Of a stretch of 64,000 nucleotides of DNA, positions 29,987-38,752 are shown piece after piece. The stretch is taken from assembly GCF_009755815.1 (NCBI RefSeq), contig NZ_WRPK01000004.1, forward strand, positions 124,001 through 188,000, written 5' to 3'. The notes under the pieces were generated by a model. That model worked only from the letters and a program-made list of their open reading frames with translations. It ran no database searches and was not told where the DNA came from. Each line of letters begins with the position of its first letter. Within the stretch, counting starts at the first letter, position 1. Position numbers and translations under genes: made by a program. This DNA is from Flavisphingomonas formosensis. GTDB lineage: Bacteria; Pseudomonadota; Alphaproteobacteria; Sphingomonadales; Sphingomonadaceae.

Positions 29987-31636
29987 TCAGCCGCCGCGCA
30001 GTCCCGTAATGGTCGCCGCCGGCCCGATCTGCTCGACATCCGTCTTGAGATGCAGCAGGGCAATGCCGTCCTGCTGCATCGCGCGGTCGAGCGCGGGGGC
30101 AAAGTCCGCGGTTTCCTCCACCGTCTCCGCCCAGGCGCCATAGGCGCGGGCGAGGGCGGCGAAGTCCGGATTGACGAGGTCGGTGCCGGAAAGGCGACGC
30201 GGATAGCGACGTTCCTGGTGCATGCGGATCGTGCCGTAGCTGCCATTGTCGATCACCAGGATCAGCATGCGGCAGCCATAGCGGATTGCGGTCGACAACT
30301 CCTGACCGTTCATCATGAAATCGCCGTCGCCGGCCAGTGCGACGATCTGGCGATCCGGGAAGCGCAGCGCCGCGGCAACCGCGGCGGGCATGCCGTAGCC
30401 CATCGATCCGTTGGTCGGCGCGAGCTGGCTCACGAGACCCGTGTAGCGCCAGTAGCGATGCCACCAGCTGGAGAAATTTCCAGCGCCGTTGCAGAGGATG
30501 CTGTCGGCGGGCAGCCGCTCCCGCATCGCGGCGACACAGGGGCCGAGATCCAGCTTGGCCTCGCGCGGGGCGGGCGTCGACCAAGCCAGCCATTCGGCAT
30601 GGGCTTCTGCGCCGAGCGCCGAAGGGGTGGCATCTGCGACCAGAGCGGCGGCCGCCGTCGCGAACTCCTCGACACCCGCGCAGAGCGCGAGATCGGCGCG
30701 ATAGACACGCTGCAGTTCGTTCGGATCGGGATGGACATGGATCAGCGCCTGGCCGGAATGTTCCGGCGCGATCAGCTCGTAACCGTCGGTCGTCGCCTCG
30801 CCGAGCCGCGCGCCCACGGCAAGGATCAGATCTGCGTTCTTCACCCGTGCGACGAGCTTCGGGCTGGGACCATAACCGAGATTGCCGGCATAGGTGGGAG
30901 CATCGTTGGCAACCGCGTCCTGGCGGCGAAAGGCGCAGGCGACGGGCAATCCGATCCGCTCCGCAAAATCCGCGAACTGCCGTCCGGTCTCGGCTGTCCA
31001 GCCCGCGCCGCCCACGATGGCGATCGGATTGCGGGCGGCCCGGATGCGTGCCACGGCATCTTCCACCAACGCCGGATCGGCGGGCTGTATCGGCCGCTCG
31101 ACCCGCGTCCGGTCGATCGCGGCGGCCGTATCGGTCAGCATGTCTTCGGGCAGCGCGAGCACCACCGGGCCGGGGCGGCCGGACATTGCCGTGGCATAGG
31201 CGCGCGCGACATATTCCGGGATACGCGCGGCATCGTCGATCCGCGCCGCCCATTTGGCGATCGGCGCGAACATCGCCGGGAAATCGATCTCCTGGAAGCC
31301 CTCGCGATCCCGGTCGCCACGGCCGACGTCGCCGATCAGCAGCAGCATCGGCGTCGAATCCTGATAGGCGACATGCACGCCCACAGTCGCATTGGTGGCG
31401 CCGGGGCCACGCGTCACGAAGGCGACGCCGGGGCGGCGGGTCATCGCGCCGTCGGCCTCCGCCATATAGCTGACGCCGCCTTCCTGACGGGCGACGATCA
31501 GGTCGATCTCGGGGGTGTCGTACAGCGCATCAAGCGCCGCCAGATAGGATTCCCCGGGGACGCAGAAGATGCGATCGCATCCCTGCGCAAGAAGCGCATC
31601 GATCAGGATGCGGCCGCCGCTGCGCGTGTTGCTCAT
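29987..31636 (-). CDS. Thiamine pyrophosphate enzyme, acetolactate synthase-like
   Basis: A 549-residue ThDP-dependent enzyme of the acetolactate synthase/benzoylformate decarboxylase superfamily. The PYR-domain Glu is in VARQEGGVSYMAEADGAM. The middle domain carries GRPGPVVLALPEDM. The PP domain has GDGDFMMNGQELSTAIRYGC and then NGSYGTIRMHQER, the GDG...N cofactor motif. It lacks a small-subunit neighbour and is divergent enough from the ilvI product in this window that a different 2-keto acid reaction is likely; the substrate is not determinable. The start is set at ATG 31636; a TTG eleven codons earlier is possible. Confidence 0.85.
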   Translation of the reverse strand: MSNTRSGGRILIDALLAQGCDRIFCVPGESYLAALDALYDTPEIDLIVARQEGGVSYMAEADGAMTRRPGVAFVTRGPGATNATVGVHVAYQDSTPMLLLIGDVGRGDRDREGFQEIDFPAMFAPIAKWAARIDDAARIPEYVARAYATAMSGRPGPVVLALPEDMLTDTAAAIDRTRVERPIQPADPALVEDAVARIRAARNPIAIVGGAGWTAETGRQFADFAERIGLPVACAFRRQDAVANDAPTYAGNLGYGPSPKLVARVKNADLILAVGARLGEATTDGYELIAPEHSGQALIHVHPDPNELQRVYRADLALCAGVEEFATAAAALVADATPSALGAEAHAEWLAWSTPAPREAKLDLGPCVAAMRERLPADSILCNGAGNFSSWWHRYWRYTGLVSQLAPTNGSMGYGMPAAVAAALRFPDRQIVALAGDGDFMMNGQELSTAIRYGCRMLILVIDNGSYGTIRMHQERRYPRRLSGTDLVNPDFAALARAYGAWAETVEETADFAPALDRAMQQDGIALLHLKTDVEQIGPAATITGLRGG

Positions 31637-31726
31637 CCTTTCGACATAGCCGACCGATTCGTTGCGCAAAAGACTCGTTCCGGCGCGTTCAAATACCCAT
31701 CTATACCGAACGCCGCTGCAGCGGAT

Positions 31727-31754
31727 TTGACGTCGGCTCGGGCAACGCTAAGGA
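31727..31754 (+). promoter_or_regulatory. Putative sigma-70-type promoter for the serine hydrolase
   Basis: TTGACG (31727-31732), 16 bases, then TAAGGA (31749-31754), in the gap between the divergent ThDP-enzyme and hydrolase genes. The predicted start near 31761 leaves room for either candidate start codon of the hydrolase. Confidence 0.4.
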
Positions 31755-31857
31755 TTCCACATAGATAGGCAAGAAGGTCGCACTGGGAATGAAGCAATCA
31801 GCGCATCCGCCGCTGTATGCCATGCGGATTCCGGCAGGTCCGGAAAAGGGGAAGACC

Positions 31858-33117
31858 TTGCACCGCAAACGCTCCCTGTTGACGGTTGGCGTCCTGATGA
31901 TCGCGGGCCTTGCCGGGCTCGGCTGCGCGACGATGCGCAGCGGCGAGGCGAAGGTAGCGGGTTTCGCCTTTCCGCTGAGCCCAGCTCAGCGGCTCGTGCC
32001 GCAGGGGGGCACCTGGCCGAAGGACGGCAAGGGCATCGATTATGCTCGCCTCGACGAAAGGTTGCAGCGCCTCGTCGGCCAGGGTGACATGACCGGCCTC
32101 GCCGTCGGCATCGTCCAGAACGGCGAATTGAGTTTCGTCAAAGGCTATGGTGAGACCGATCGGGTCCACGGCCAGCCGGTGACCGAGAACACCGTCTTCC
32201 GGTGGGCATCACTCTCGAAAGGCGTTGCGGCGACGCTGATAGCGAAGCTGGCTGACGAGAAGAAGCTCTCGTTGAACGATCCGATCGCGCGCTGGGCGCC
32301 GTCCCTGCATCTGCCCAGGCAGGCGGAGCAGCGCGCGACCGTGCTGGAGCTGTTGTCCCAGCGGCTCGGCATCGCGCGCAACGCCTATGACGGCGAACTG
32401 GAAGGCGGTGCCGATCCTCGCATCATCCGCGCCAAGCTTGCCTCGCTGGATCTTCTCTGCCAGCCGGGCCAATGCTTCAGCTACCAGAATGTCGCCTTCG
32501 ACGCGGCGGGAGAGATTGCCGAGCGCGCGACCGGAAAGCGCTATGCCGATCTGGTCGAGCAGCAGCTCTTCCGACCGTTGGGAATGATGTCGGCGAGCCT
32601 TACCCGCCAAGGGCTCGAAAGTGCGCCCAGCTGGGCGCGCCCTACGCGCGGCGGCCATTCTTTCGCGGTCAACGACGCCTATTACCGCATCCCGGCGGCC
32701 GGCGGCGTGAACAGCTCGATCGTCGATCTGGCGTTGTGGATGCGTGCGCAGATGGGCGAGGCGGATCAGATCATACCGCAGCGCGTGCTCGATACCGTTC
32801 ACAGCCCGCACATCGCCACAAGGCGGATGACCAACTATGATCGCGCGATGACCGACGCATCCTATGCGCTCGGCTGGCGCGATTATAACTATGACGGCCA
32901 TCGTCTGATCGGCCATCGCGGTGCGGTGAACGGTTATCGCTCGCTGATCCTGTTCGATCCTGCGCTCAAGACCGGTGTGGTCGCGCTATGGAATTCGGAA
33001 AGCAACCGGCCGGTCGGGCTGCAGCTCGAAATGTTCGACATGCTCTATCACCGGCCTGCGCATGATTGGCTGCAGATCGATAGCCGCATCGGCGGGGGAA
33101 TCCGCCGCACCCGTTAA
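31858..33117 (+). CDS. Serine hydrolase of the class C beta-lactamase family, lipoprotein
   Basis: A penicillin-binding-type serine hydrolase, probably a periplasmic DD-peptidase or esterase. Active-site elements: SxxK in RWASLSKGVAATLIAKL, YxN in GQCFSYQNVAFDAAG, and HxG as LIGHRGAVNGYRSL in place of KTG. The TTG at 31858, preceded by AGGGGA, opens a perfect lipoprotein signal (KRSLLTVGVLMIAGLAGLGC, lipobox LGLGC-like). The frame is also open from an ATG at 31789, which would add 23 residues ahead of the signal and has a poor ribosome site. Total 419 residues. The substrate is unknown. Confidence 0.85.
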   Translation: MHRKRSLLTVGVLMIAGLAGLGCATMRSGEAKVAGFAFPLSPAQRLVPQGGTWPKDGKGIDYARLDERLQRLVGQGDMTGLAVGIVQNGELSFVKGYGETDRVHGQPVTENTVFRWASLSKGVAATLIAKLADEKKLSLNDPIARWAPSLHLPRQAEQRATVLELLSQRLGIARNAYDGELEGGADPRIIRAKLASLDLLCQPGQCFSYQNVAFDAAGEIAERATGKRYADLVEQQLFRPLGMMSASLTRQGLESAPSWARPTRGGHSFAVNDAYYRIPAAGGVNSSIVDLALWMRAQMGEADQIIPQRVLDTVHSPHIATRRMTNYDRAMTDASYALGWRDYNYDGHRLIGHRGAVNGYRSLILFDPALKTGVVALWNSESNRPVGLQLEMFDMLYHRPAHDWLQIDSRIGGGIRRTR

Positions 33118-33150
33118 GGTGCGTGCACAGGATGCCCCCGGGGCAAGGGC

Positions 33151-33579
33151 TCAGCGGAAGTTGAGCTCTACCGTGATGCCGTTGGGATCGCTCACGAACA
33201 GCTGGCGCAGGCCAATGCTCTCGACATTGTTGCTCGTGTAGCTGAGGTCGAGCGTCTGCAGCCTGTTTTCCATCCCGTCATAATCGCTGCATTCGAAGGC
33301 GATATGATCGATGGCGCCGCTGCCCTTCAGCATCGAAGGGTCGAAGTCGCCATCCTGGCCGCCGCGCATGCCGCGAATGGCCGCGATCGATCCCGCCGGG
33401 TCGTCTGGATCGATCGCCACCAGATGGATCACGGGGCGATCGGTCGAATCGTGGAGCCAGGCCCCTTGGCCGGACGAGCCGGGGAAGAAGCTCGGCTTAA
33501 GTTCCAGCACATCCGAATAGAAACCGATCGTCGCATCGAGGTTCAGCGTCCGGATGTTGCAATGATCCAGTCTCGTCAC
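33151..33579 (-). CDS. VOC-family protein (glyoxalase/dioxygenase fold)
   Basis: A 142-residue vicinal-oxygen-chelate protein. It opens TRLDHCNIRTLNLDATIGFY with the first metal His, has VIHLVAIDPDD and AIDHIAFECSDYDGMENRLQ with the second His, and ends QLFVSDPNGITVELNFR with the terminal Glu. So the two beta-alpha-beta-beta-beta modules and metal ligands are present. The start is GTG at 33579, after GGGAGAGGG; the longer frame upstream is not conserved-looking. It could be a lyase or dioxygenase; the reaction cannot be named. It converges with the serine hydrolase. Confidence 0.88.
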   Translation of the reverse strand: MTRLDHCNIRTLNLDATIGFYSDVLELKPSFFPGSSGQGAWLHDSTDRPVIHLVAIDPDDPAGSIAAIRGMRGGQDGDFDPSMLKGSGAIDHIAFECSDYDGMENRLQTLDLSYTSNNVESIGLRQLFVSDPNGITVELNFR

Positions 33580-33671
33580 GAACCCTCTCCCGCATCTGCC
33601 TGTTTTCGGCTTTGCATCATAGCAACCAGCCGCCGCCATGCGAAGCGCGATCGGTTATTCTTCCCGGCCCT

Positions 33672-33699
33672 TTGACAAATCCGGCGCAACGAATAGATC
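33672..33699 (+). promoter_or_regulatory. Putative leuC promoter, possibly giving a leaderless mRNA
   Basis: TTGACA (33672-33677) and TAGATC (33694-33699) are 16 bases apart. The predicted start near 33706 is almost at the leuC ATG (33709), and no ribosome site is visible before that ATG. Confidence 0.5.
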
Positions 33700-33708
33700 G
33701 GCGGTGCC

Positions 33709-35148
33709 ATGACACAGCCCCGCACCCTGTACGACAAGATCTGGGACGCCCACGTCGTCGAGAAGCGCGATGACGGGACCTGCCTGATCTATATCGATCG
33801 CCACCTGGTCCACGAAGTCACCAGCCCGCAGGCCTTCGAGGGTTTGCGCGCAGCCGGACGCAAGGTTCGGCGGCCCGATCTCACCCTTGCGGTGCCGGAT
33901 CATAACCTGCCGACCACGGCGCGGCTCGATGCAGCCGGGCATCGTTTGCCGATCGCGGATCCGGAAAGCGCGCAGCAGCTCGCCGCGCTGGAAGCGAATG
34001 CGCCAGCATTCGGCATCCGCTATATCGATGCGGTGGCGCCTGAGCAGGGCATCGTTCATGTCGTCGGGCCGGAACAGGGATTCACCCTGCCGGGCACGAC
34101 CCTGGTCTGCGGCGACAGCCATACCGCGGCGCACGGCGCGCTCGGCGCGCTGGCCTTCGGCATCGGCACGTCCGAGGTCGAGCATGTGCTGGCCACGCAG
34201 ACTCTTCTGCTCAAGCAGTCCAAGACCATGGAAGTCCGCGTCGATGGCACGCTGGGCTTCGGCGTCGGCCCGAAAGACGTTATCCTCGCCATCATCGGCA
34301 AGATCGGTGCTGCGGGCGGCACCGGCTATGTGATCGAATATACCGGCTCGGTGATCCGGGACATGTCGATCGAAGGGCGCCTTACCGTCTCCAACATGGC
34401 AATCGAGGGCGGCGCACGCTCCGGCCTGATCGCGCCCGACGAGAAGACCTTCGCCTATCTCAACGGGCGGCCGATGGCACCGTCCGGCGAGGCGTGGGAG
34501 AAGGCGCTGGCCTGGTGGAAGACGCTGCCGACCGATGCGCAGGCTGTCTATGACCGCGTCGTCACGCTCGATGCGACAGATATCTCGCCGAGCCTCACCT
34601 GGGGCACCAGCCCAGAGGACGTCGTGCCGATCACCGGTGTGGTGCCGGATCCGGAGAGCTTCGCCGATCCCTCCAAGCAGGCCGCGGCGCGCAAGTCGCT
34701 GGACTATATGGGCCTCACCCCCGGCACGCGGATGCAGGACGTGGAGGTGCAAAACATCTTCATCGGCAGCTGCACCAACAGCCGCATCGAGGATCTGCGT
34801 CAGGCCGCGGCGATCGCCAGGGGACGCCATGTCGCCGGCAATGTCCGCCAGGCGCTGGTCGTGCCGGGCTCGGGGCTGGTGAAGCGTCAGGCCGAGGCCG
34901 AGGGGCTGGACCGTATCTTCATCGAGGCCGGCTTCGAGTGGCGCGAGCCTGGCTGCTCGATGTGCCTCGCGATGAACCCGGACAAGGTGCCGGCCGGCGA
35001 GCGCTGCGCCTCCACCTCCAACCGCAACTTCGTCGGCCGCCAGGGGCCGGGCGCGCGCACCCACCTGGTCTCGCCCGCCATGGCGGCGGCGGCAGCGGTG
35101 ACCGGCCGGCTGACCGACGTGCGCGACCTGTTGGGAGAAGCGGCATGA
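33709..35148 (+). CDS. leuC: 3-isopropylmalate dehydratase large subunit
   Basis: Isomerises 2- to 3-isopropylmalate with LeuD in leucine synthesis. It is a 479-residue aconitase-fold protein with the [4Fe-4S] ligands: one in [20 protein letters not shown], then the pair in [40 protein letters not shown] is also typical. Its stop overlaps the leuD start (ATGA). Unlike leuA it has no Leu leader, and its promoter seems to lie directly at the start codon. Confidence 0.97.
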   Translation: MTQPRTLYDKIWDAHVVEKRDDGTCLIYIDRHLVHEVTSPQAFEGLRAAGRKVRRPDLTLAVPDHNLPTTARLDAAGHRLPIADPESAQQLAALEANAPAFGIRYIDAVAPEQGIVHVVGPEQGFTLPGTTLVCGDSHTAAHGALGALAFGIGTSEVEHVLATQTLLLKQSKTMEVRVDGTLGFGVGPKDVILAIIGKIGAAGGTGYVIEYTGSVIRDMSIEGRLTVSNMAIEGGARSGLIAPDEKTFAYLNGRPMAPSGEAWEKALAWWKTLPTDAQAVYDRVVTLDATDISPSLTWGTSPEDVVPITGVVPDPESFADPSKQAAARKSLDYMGLTPGTRMQDVEVQNIFIGSCTNSRIEDLRQAAAIARGRHVAGNVRQALVVPGSGLVKRQAEAEGLDRIFIEAGFEWREPGCSMCLAMNPDKVPAGERCASTSNRNFVGRQGPGARTHLVSPAMAAAAAVTGRLTDVRDLLGEAA

Positions 35149-35723
35149 CCCCGGTGACCAGCGTCGAGGGCAAGGCCTATCCGTTCGGCCGCAAGAATGT
35201 GGATACGGACGTCATCATCCCTGCTCATTATCTGAAGACGATCACCCGCGCGGGCCTCGGCAGGGGCGCGTTCGAGACGGTGCGGGCCGAGCCGGGCAAC
35301 GTCTTCGAGGATCCGGCCTATGCCGGCGCGCCGATCCTGATCGCGGGCGACAATTTCGGCTGCGGCTCCAGCCGCGAGCATGCCGCCTGGGCGCTCGGCG
35401 ACATGGGCGTAAAGGCGGTGATCGCGCCGAGCTATTCGGACATCTTCTCGGGCAATGCCTTCAAGAACGGCATCGTTGCCGTAGTGCTGCCACAGGAAGC
35501 GATCGACCGTCTGCTCGAAGTGGCCAAGGACAATCCGATCACGGTCGATCTGGAAAGCATGTCGGTGACGACGCCCTTCCAGGATCGCTTTTCCTTCGAG
35601 ATGGATCCGTTCCGCCGCGATTGCCTGATCAACGGGCTTGACGAAATCGGCCTCACCATGGCGCGTGAGGAGAAGATCGGCGCCTATGAAGCGGTGATGG
35701 CCGCGGAACGCGCCTGGCTTTGA
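35145..35723 (+). CDS. leuD: 3-isopropylmalate dehydratase small subunit
   Basis: The swivelling subunit (192 residues) that completes the LeuCD active site. It reads [40 protein letters not shown] and [20 protein letters not shown], all hallmarks. The ATG is embedded in the leuC stop, giving translational coupling. The next gene (zeta subunit) is 79 bases on and has its own promoter-like sequence, so the leu unit likely ends here. Confidence 0.96.
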   Translation: MTPVTSVEGKAYPFGRKNVDTDVIIPAHYLKTITRAGLGRGAFETVRAEPGNVFEDPAYAGAPILIAGDNFGCGSSREHAAWALGDMGVKAVIAPSYSDIFSGNAFKNGIVAVVLPQEAIDRLLEVAKDNPITVDLESMSVTTPFQDRFSFEMDPFRRDCLINGLDEIGLTMAREEKIGAYEAVMAAERAWL

Positions 35724-35741
35724 ACGCGATCGGCATTCCCG

Positions 35742-35770
35742 TTGCGAGTCGGCTCTGTGCCGCCTATCTG
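35742..35770 (+). promoter_or_regulatory. Putative promoter of the zeta/BolA/glutaredoxin group
   Basis: TTGCGA (35742-35747), 17 bases, TATCTG (35765-35770), between leuD and the DUF1476 gene, whose start has AGGGGA upstream. Confidence 0.4.
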
Positions 35771-35802
35771 GATTGTGGATCGATTTTCCTTAGGGGATTT
35801 GA

Positions 35803-36126
35803 ATGACGACGTTCGACGACCGCGAACGAGCCTTCGAAAACAAGTTCGTGCACGATCAGGAGATGGCGTTCCGTATCACTGCGCGGCGCAATCGGCTGAT
35901 CGGACAGTGGGCAGCCGAACTCATGGGCCTGACCCCCGAGGAGACGGAGGCCTATGCCAAGTCGGTGGTCCAGGCCGAGTTCGAAGAGGCGGGCGACGAG
36001 GATGTGATCCGCAAGCTGCTCGGCGACCTGGTCTCCGCCAATGTCGATGTGGACGATGCGCGCATCCGCACGACGCTGGCCGACCTTGAGGTCGAGGCAC
36101 GTCGGCAGCTCATCCGGGCGCAGTAA
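35803..36126 (+). CDS. F1-ATPase inhibitor zeta subunit (DUF1476)
   Basis: A 107-residue helical protein of the DUF1476 family, which in alphaproteobacteria is the zeta inhibitor of F1-ATPase, blocking reverse ATP hydrolysis. It begins MTTFDDRERAFENKFVHDQE, the conserved inhibitory N terminus, followed by EMAFRITARRNRLIGQWAAE and a helical rest. Length is as expected. It heads a group with BolA and a monothiol glutaredoxin, both linked to iron-sulfur metabolism. In sphingomonads its ATPase-inhibiting strength has not been settled as far as I know. Confidence 0.9.
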   Translation: MTTFDDRERAFENKFVHDQEMAFRITARRNRLIGQWAAELMGLTPEETEAYAKSVVQAEFEEAGDEDVIRKLLGDLVSANVDVDDARIRTTLADLEVEARRQLIRAQ

Positions 36127-36137
36127 GGAAGACGCCG

Positions 36138-36371
36138 ATGCCGATGACGGCAGAGGAGATCGAATCGATGATCCGGGCGGGAATCCCGGACGCGCATGTC
36201 GAGATCACCGATCTGGCCGGCGACGGCGATCATTATGCCGCGCGCGTGGTGAGCGAGAGCTTTCGCGGCTTGCCGCGCATCCGCCAGCACCAGCGTGTCT
36301 ATGAAGCGCTGGGCGGTCGCATGGGCGGCGTGCTCCATGCCTTGCAACTGACCACGGCAACCCCCAGCTAA
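36138..36371 (+). CDS. BolA-family protein (IbaG/BolA-like)
   Basis: A 77-residue protein of the BolA family, which partners monothiol glutaredoxins in handling [2Fe-2S] clusters. The family core is visible: PDAHVEITDLAGDGDHYAAR, SFRGLPRIRQHQRVYEALGG (FxGxxxxxRHxxVYxxL type with the helix-turn-helix-like segment and His ligand). It lies 11 bases after the zeta gene and 30 bases before the glutaredoxin start, a pairing seen in many alphaproteobacteria. Confidence 0.92.
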   Translation: MPMTAEEIESMIRAGIPDAHVEITDLAGDGDHYAARVVSESFRGLPRIRQHQRVYEALGGRMGGVLHALQLTTATPS

Positions 36372-36401
36372 GCCTCACGCTTTTTTGCAGGAATGATGAT
36401 C

Positions 36402-36734
36402 ATGACCGACGACGCGCTGGCCCGGATCGATGCGGCCGTGAAATCCAACGACGTTCTCCTCTTTATGAAGGGAACGCCGCTCTTTCCCCAGTGCGGCTTT
36501 TCGAGTCGCGCCGTTGCCATACTCGATCATCTCGGCGTCGAATATGCGACGGTCGACGTGCTGCAGGACCAGGGCGTGCGGCAGGGCATCAAAGCCTATT
36601 CGGATTGGCCCACCATTCCGCAGCTATATGTGAAGGGCGAGTTCATCGGCGGGTCGGACATTATGATGGAGATGTATGAGGCTGGGGAACTGGCGACGCT
36701 CTTCGATCAGGCCGGTATCTCCAAGGCGGCCTGA
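36402..36734 (+). CDS. grxD: Monothiol glutaredoxin, Grx4 family
   Basis: A 110-residue CGFS-type glutaredoxin that carries a bridging [2Fe-2S] cluster with glutathione and BolA. The active site is [20 protein letters not shown], followed by [20 protein letters not shown], the conserved TIPQ cis-Pro and GG. Of the two in-frame ATGs, the one at 36402 is favoured because AGGAA stands eight bases before it; the ATG at 36393 is too close. It ends the zeta-BolA-Grx unit; a strong terminator follows at 36784. Confidence 0.95.
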   Translation: MTDDALARIDAAVKSNDVLLFMKGTPLFPQCGFSSRAVAILDHLGVEYATVDVLQDQGVRQGIKAYSDWPTIPQLYVKGEFIGGSDIMMEMYEAGELATLFDQAGISKAA

Positions 36735-36758
36735 ATTCCCGCTCGACCGCTCTCCTTT

Positions 36759-36769
36759 GGGGGGGGGGG
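36759..36769. repeat. Run of 11 G
   Basis: An uninterrupted tract of eleven G lies 25 bases past the glutaredoxin stop; a shorter G7 tract follows near 36899. Such tracts slip during replication and are also prone to sequencing error. This one is outside any gene. Confidence 0.85.
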
Positions 36770-36783
36770 CTTCCGATCTTTCG

Positions 36784-36816
36784 AACCAGCGCTGCAGGCT
36801 GCGGCGCTGGTTTTTT
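36784..36816 (+). terminator. Intrinsic terminator after grxD
   Basis: AACCAGCGC (36784-36792) pairs with GCGCTGGTT (36804-36812), followed by TTTTTT up to 36816. It is a classic Rho-independent terminator ending the zeta-BolA-glutaredoxin unit. Confidence 0.9.
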
Positions 36817-37130
36817 GTTGAGCGCTTCCGGCGCTCGACGCGAGCGCTTTCATGCCCATGCTGCCAAGTGGTTTCAATCGATGGGTTTCATGGCGGTTGG
36901 GGGGGCGGGCGGACATACCAAATGGATGCCCGCCCGATGTTCTGAAGTGGAACCTTGGAACGCCGCCCTATAAGCAGCTATCGTGCCAAATCCCCGCCGC
37001 CGCGCGAAAGCTGGGCTGTTCTGGATAGAGAACGATTAACTAAGGCGTAGAGTGTCAAATATCCCGACACAGCCTGCGGTGCCGTGCGACGCCCTTCACA
37101 TCGCGCCACGGCAATGCCACATGGCAATGC
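36817..37130. other. Non-coding gap before the MBL gene
   Basis: It contains a second imperfect hairpin (AGCGC/GCGCT, near 36821-36835) and a G7 tract near 36899. I see no supported gene. A promoter for the MBL gene is expected at the right end, but I found no clear boxes. Confidence 0.5.
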
Positions 37131-37988
37131 ATGAGCGAACAGCAGACAGGTCGCGCGCAGGTGCTGCACCCGTTGGTGCGGCGGGTGCTGGCGCCCAATC
37201 CATCGGCTTTCACCTTCACTGGCACGCAGACCTACGTCGTCGGCCAGAGCGAGGTGGCGGTGATCGATCCTGGGCCGGCCGACCCGGCGCATGTCGAGGC
37301 GATCCTGGCCGCCACCCGCGGGGAGACGGTCACGCACATCCTGTGCACGCATACCCATCATGATCACAGCCCGTCCTCGCGCCCGCTGAAGGCTGCGACC
37401 GGCGCGCAGATCACGGGTTGCGCACCGCTGGCGCTGTCAGATGACGGGCCTCGCGCCGACGCGTCGTTCGATGCCGCTTATGTGCCCGATCGCATCCTCG
37501 GCGCGGGCGAGAATATTTCCGGCCCGGGATGGAGGTTGCAGGCTGTCGCGACGCCGGGCCATACCTCCAACCATCTCTGCTTCGCGCTGCCGGAGGCGGG
37601 CGCCTTGTTCACGGGCGATCATGTCATGGGTTGGTCGACCACCGTCGTCTCGCCTCCGGATGGCGACATGGCGGCCTATATGGCCAGCCTGGACTTGCTG
37701 CTCGATCGTGAGGACTCCGTCTATTATCCCGCCCATGGCGAGCCGGTGAAAAATCCGCGACGCTATGTCCGCGGCCTGCTCGGTCATCGCAAGCAGCGCG
37801 AGAGCCAGATCCTGCGGCTGCTCGGCCGCGGCGAGCATGATATTCCGGGGATGGTCGCGCAAATGTATGTCGGCGTCGATCCAAAGCTGCACGCTGCCGC
37901 CGGCCGTTCGGTGCTGGCGCATCTCATCGATCTCAATGCGCGCGGCCTCGTCGCGCGGGAAGGGGAGGGATGGCGGCTGGCGGCGTGA
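37131..37988 (+). CDS. MBL-fold metallo-hydrolase (LACTB2-like)
   Basis: A 285-residue metallo-beta-lactamase-fold hydrolase. The metal-binding HxHxDH is in ILCTHTHHDHSPSSRPL (about 78-90). Further ligands are in ATPGHTSNHLCFALPEAG and FTGDHVMGWSTTVVSPPDG, and the C-terminal His is in VYYPAHGEPVKNPRRYV. The tail (about 210-285) is a winged-helix extension (GEHDIPGMVAQMYVGVDPKL), typical of the LACTB2/glyoxalase II-like branch. The substrate is unknown. The stop is overlapped by the next gene's start. Confidence 0.88.
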   Translation: MSEQQTGRAQVLHPLVRRVLAPNPSAFTFTGTQTYVVGQSEVAVIDPGPADPAHVEAILAATRGETVTHILCTHTHHDHSPSSRPLKAATGAQITGCAPLALSDDGPRADASFDAAYVPDRILGAGENISGPGWRLQAVATPGHTSNHLCFALPEAGALFTGDHVMGWSTTVVSPPDGDMAAYMASLDLLLDREDSVYYPAHGEPVKNPRRYVRGLLGHRKQRESQILRLLGRGEHDIPGMVAQMYVGVDPKLHAAAGRSVLAHLIDLNARGLVAREGEGWRLAA

Positions 37989-38668
37989 CGCGGCGGGCCC
38001 TCGTCATATTGGTTGCAGCGGCGCTGATCGGCGGTGGCCTCTATTTCGGCCTGCGCGCCGCTGCTGACCGCTTCTGGCGTGGGCCCGATCCGGAGGTGAT
38101 CGCAAGCGGCAGCCTGGAAGGGTTGCGGCAGCAGAACCGGCTGTCGGCGCTCGTCGCCAATTATGTTGCCGTCGTCACCACCACACAGCATCGCTTCGGC
38201 CTCAGCGCGGAGCGTACGCTGATCATGCCGGGCCTTGTCCGCTACGAGGTCGATCTCGGCAAGCTGGAGGCGAAGGATGTCCGCTGGGATGCGGCGGAGA
38301 AGCGGCTCGACGTCACCTTGCCGCCGATCGAGGTGGTCGGTCCCCAGGTCGATCTCACCAAGGTGCGCCAATATGATGGCGGCGGCCTGTTGCTGCGCTT
38401 CACCGATACCGGTGCCGTGCTGGATGCCGCCAACCGCAAGGCGGGCCAGACCGAATTGCTGCGGCAAGCGCAGGAGCCGGTGCCCATGACCCTCGCCCGC
38501 GATGCCACCCGGCGCGCGGTCGAGCGCAGTTTCGCGCTGCCGCTGCGCGCCGCTGGGCTGGATGCCACCGTGCGTGTCCGTTTTCCGGGGGAGGCGTTCC
38601 GCGATCCCGATGCGGAGCAGGTCCAGCGCTCCCGTTCTCCCGGACAGGTAATGAGCAACAGCTTCTGA
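37970..38668 (+). CDS. DUF4230 domain membrane-anchored protein
   Basis: A 232-residue protein with an N-terminal membrane anchor (RRALVILVAAALIGGGLYFG) and a periplasmic DUF4230 domain (about 45-200, including VAVVTTTQHRFGLSAERTLI, PGLVRYEVDLGKLEAKDVRW and RLDVTLPPIEVVGPQVDLTK). Function unknown. The ATG at 37970 with AAGGGGAGGG upstream lies inside the MBL gene end; a GTG at 37985, overlapping the MBL stop, is the alternative. Translation is therefore coupled to the MBL gene. Confidence 0.85.
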   Translation: MAAGGVTRRALVILVAAALIGGGLYFGLRAAADRFWRGPDPEVIASGSLEGLRQQNRLSALVANYVAVVTTTQHRFGLSAERTLIMPGLVRYEVDLGKLEAKDVRWDAAEKRLDVTLPPIEVVGPQVDLTKVRQYDGGGLLLRFTDTGAVLDAANRKAGQTELLRQAQEPVPMTLARDATRRAVERSFALPLRAAGLDATVRVRFPGEAFRDPDAEQVQRSRSPGQVMSNSF

Positions 38669-38690
38669 TCCGCGCCTATGCGCGAACCCT

Positions 38691-38719
38691 TCGACAAACC
38701 GGTTCGGCGTCCCTATCTA
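38691..38719 (+). promoter_or_regulatory. Putative nadA promoter
   Basis: TCGACA (38691-38696), 17 bases, TATCTA (38714-38719), 33 bases before the nadA ATG. Confidence 0.4.
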
Positions 38720-38752
38720 GGCGCGCATCGAGGAAGAGGAGCCGTTTCGGCG

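Noticed and set aside
30050-31768. 572-codon plus-strand frame opposite the ThDP enzyme
   Set aside because: The opposite strand has full ThDP motifs; this frame has none and is a shadow.
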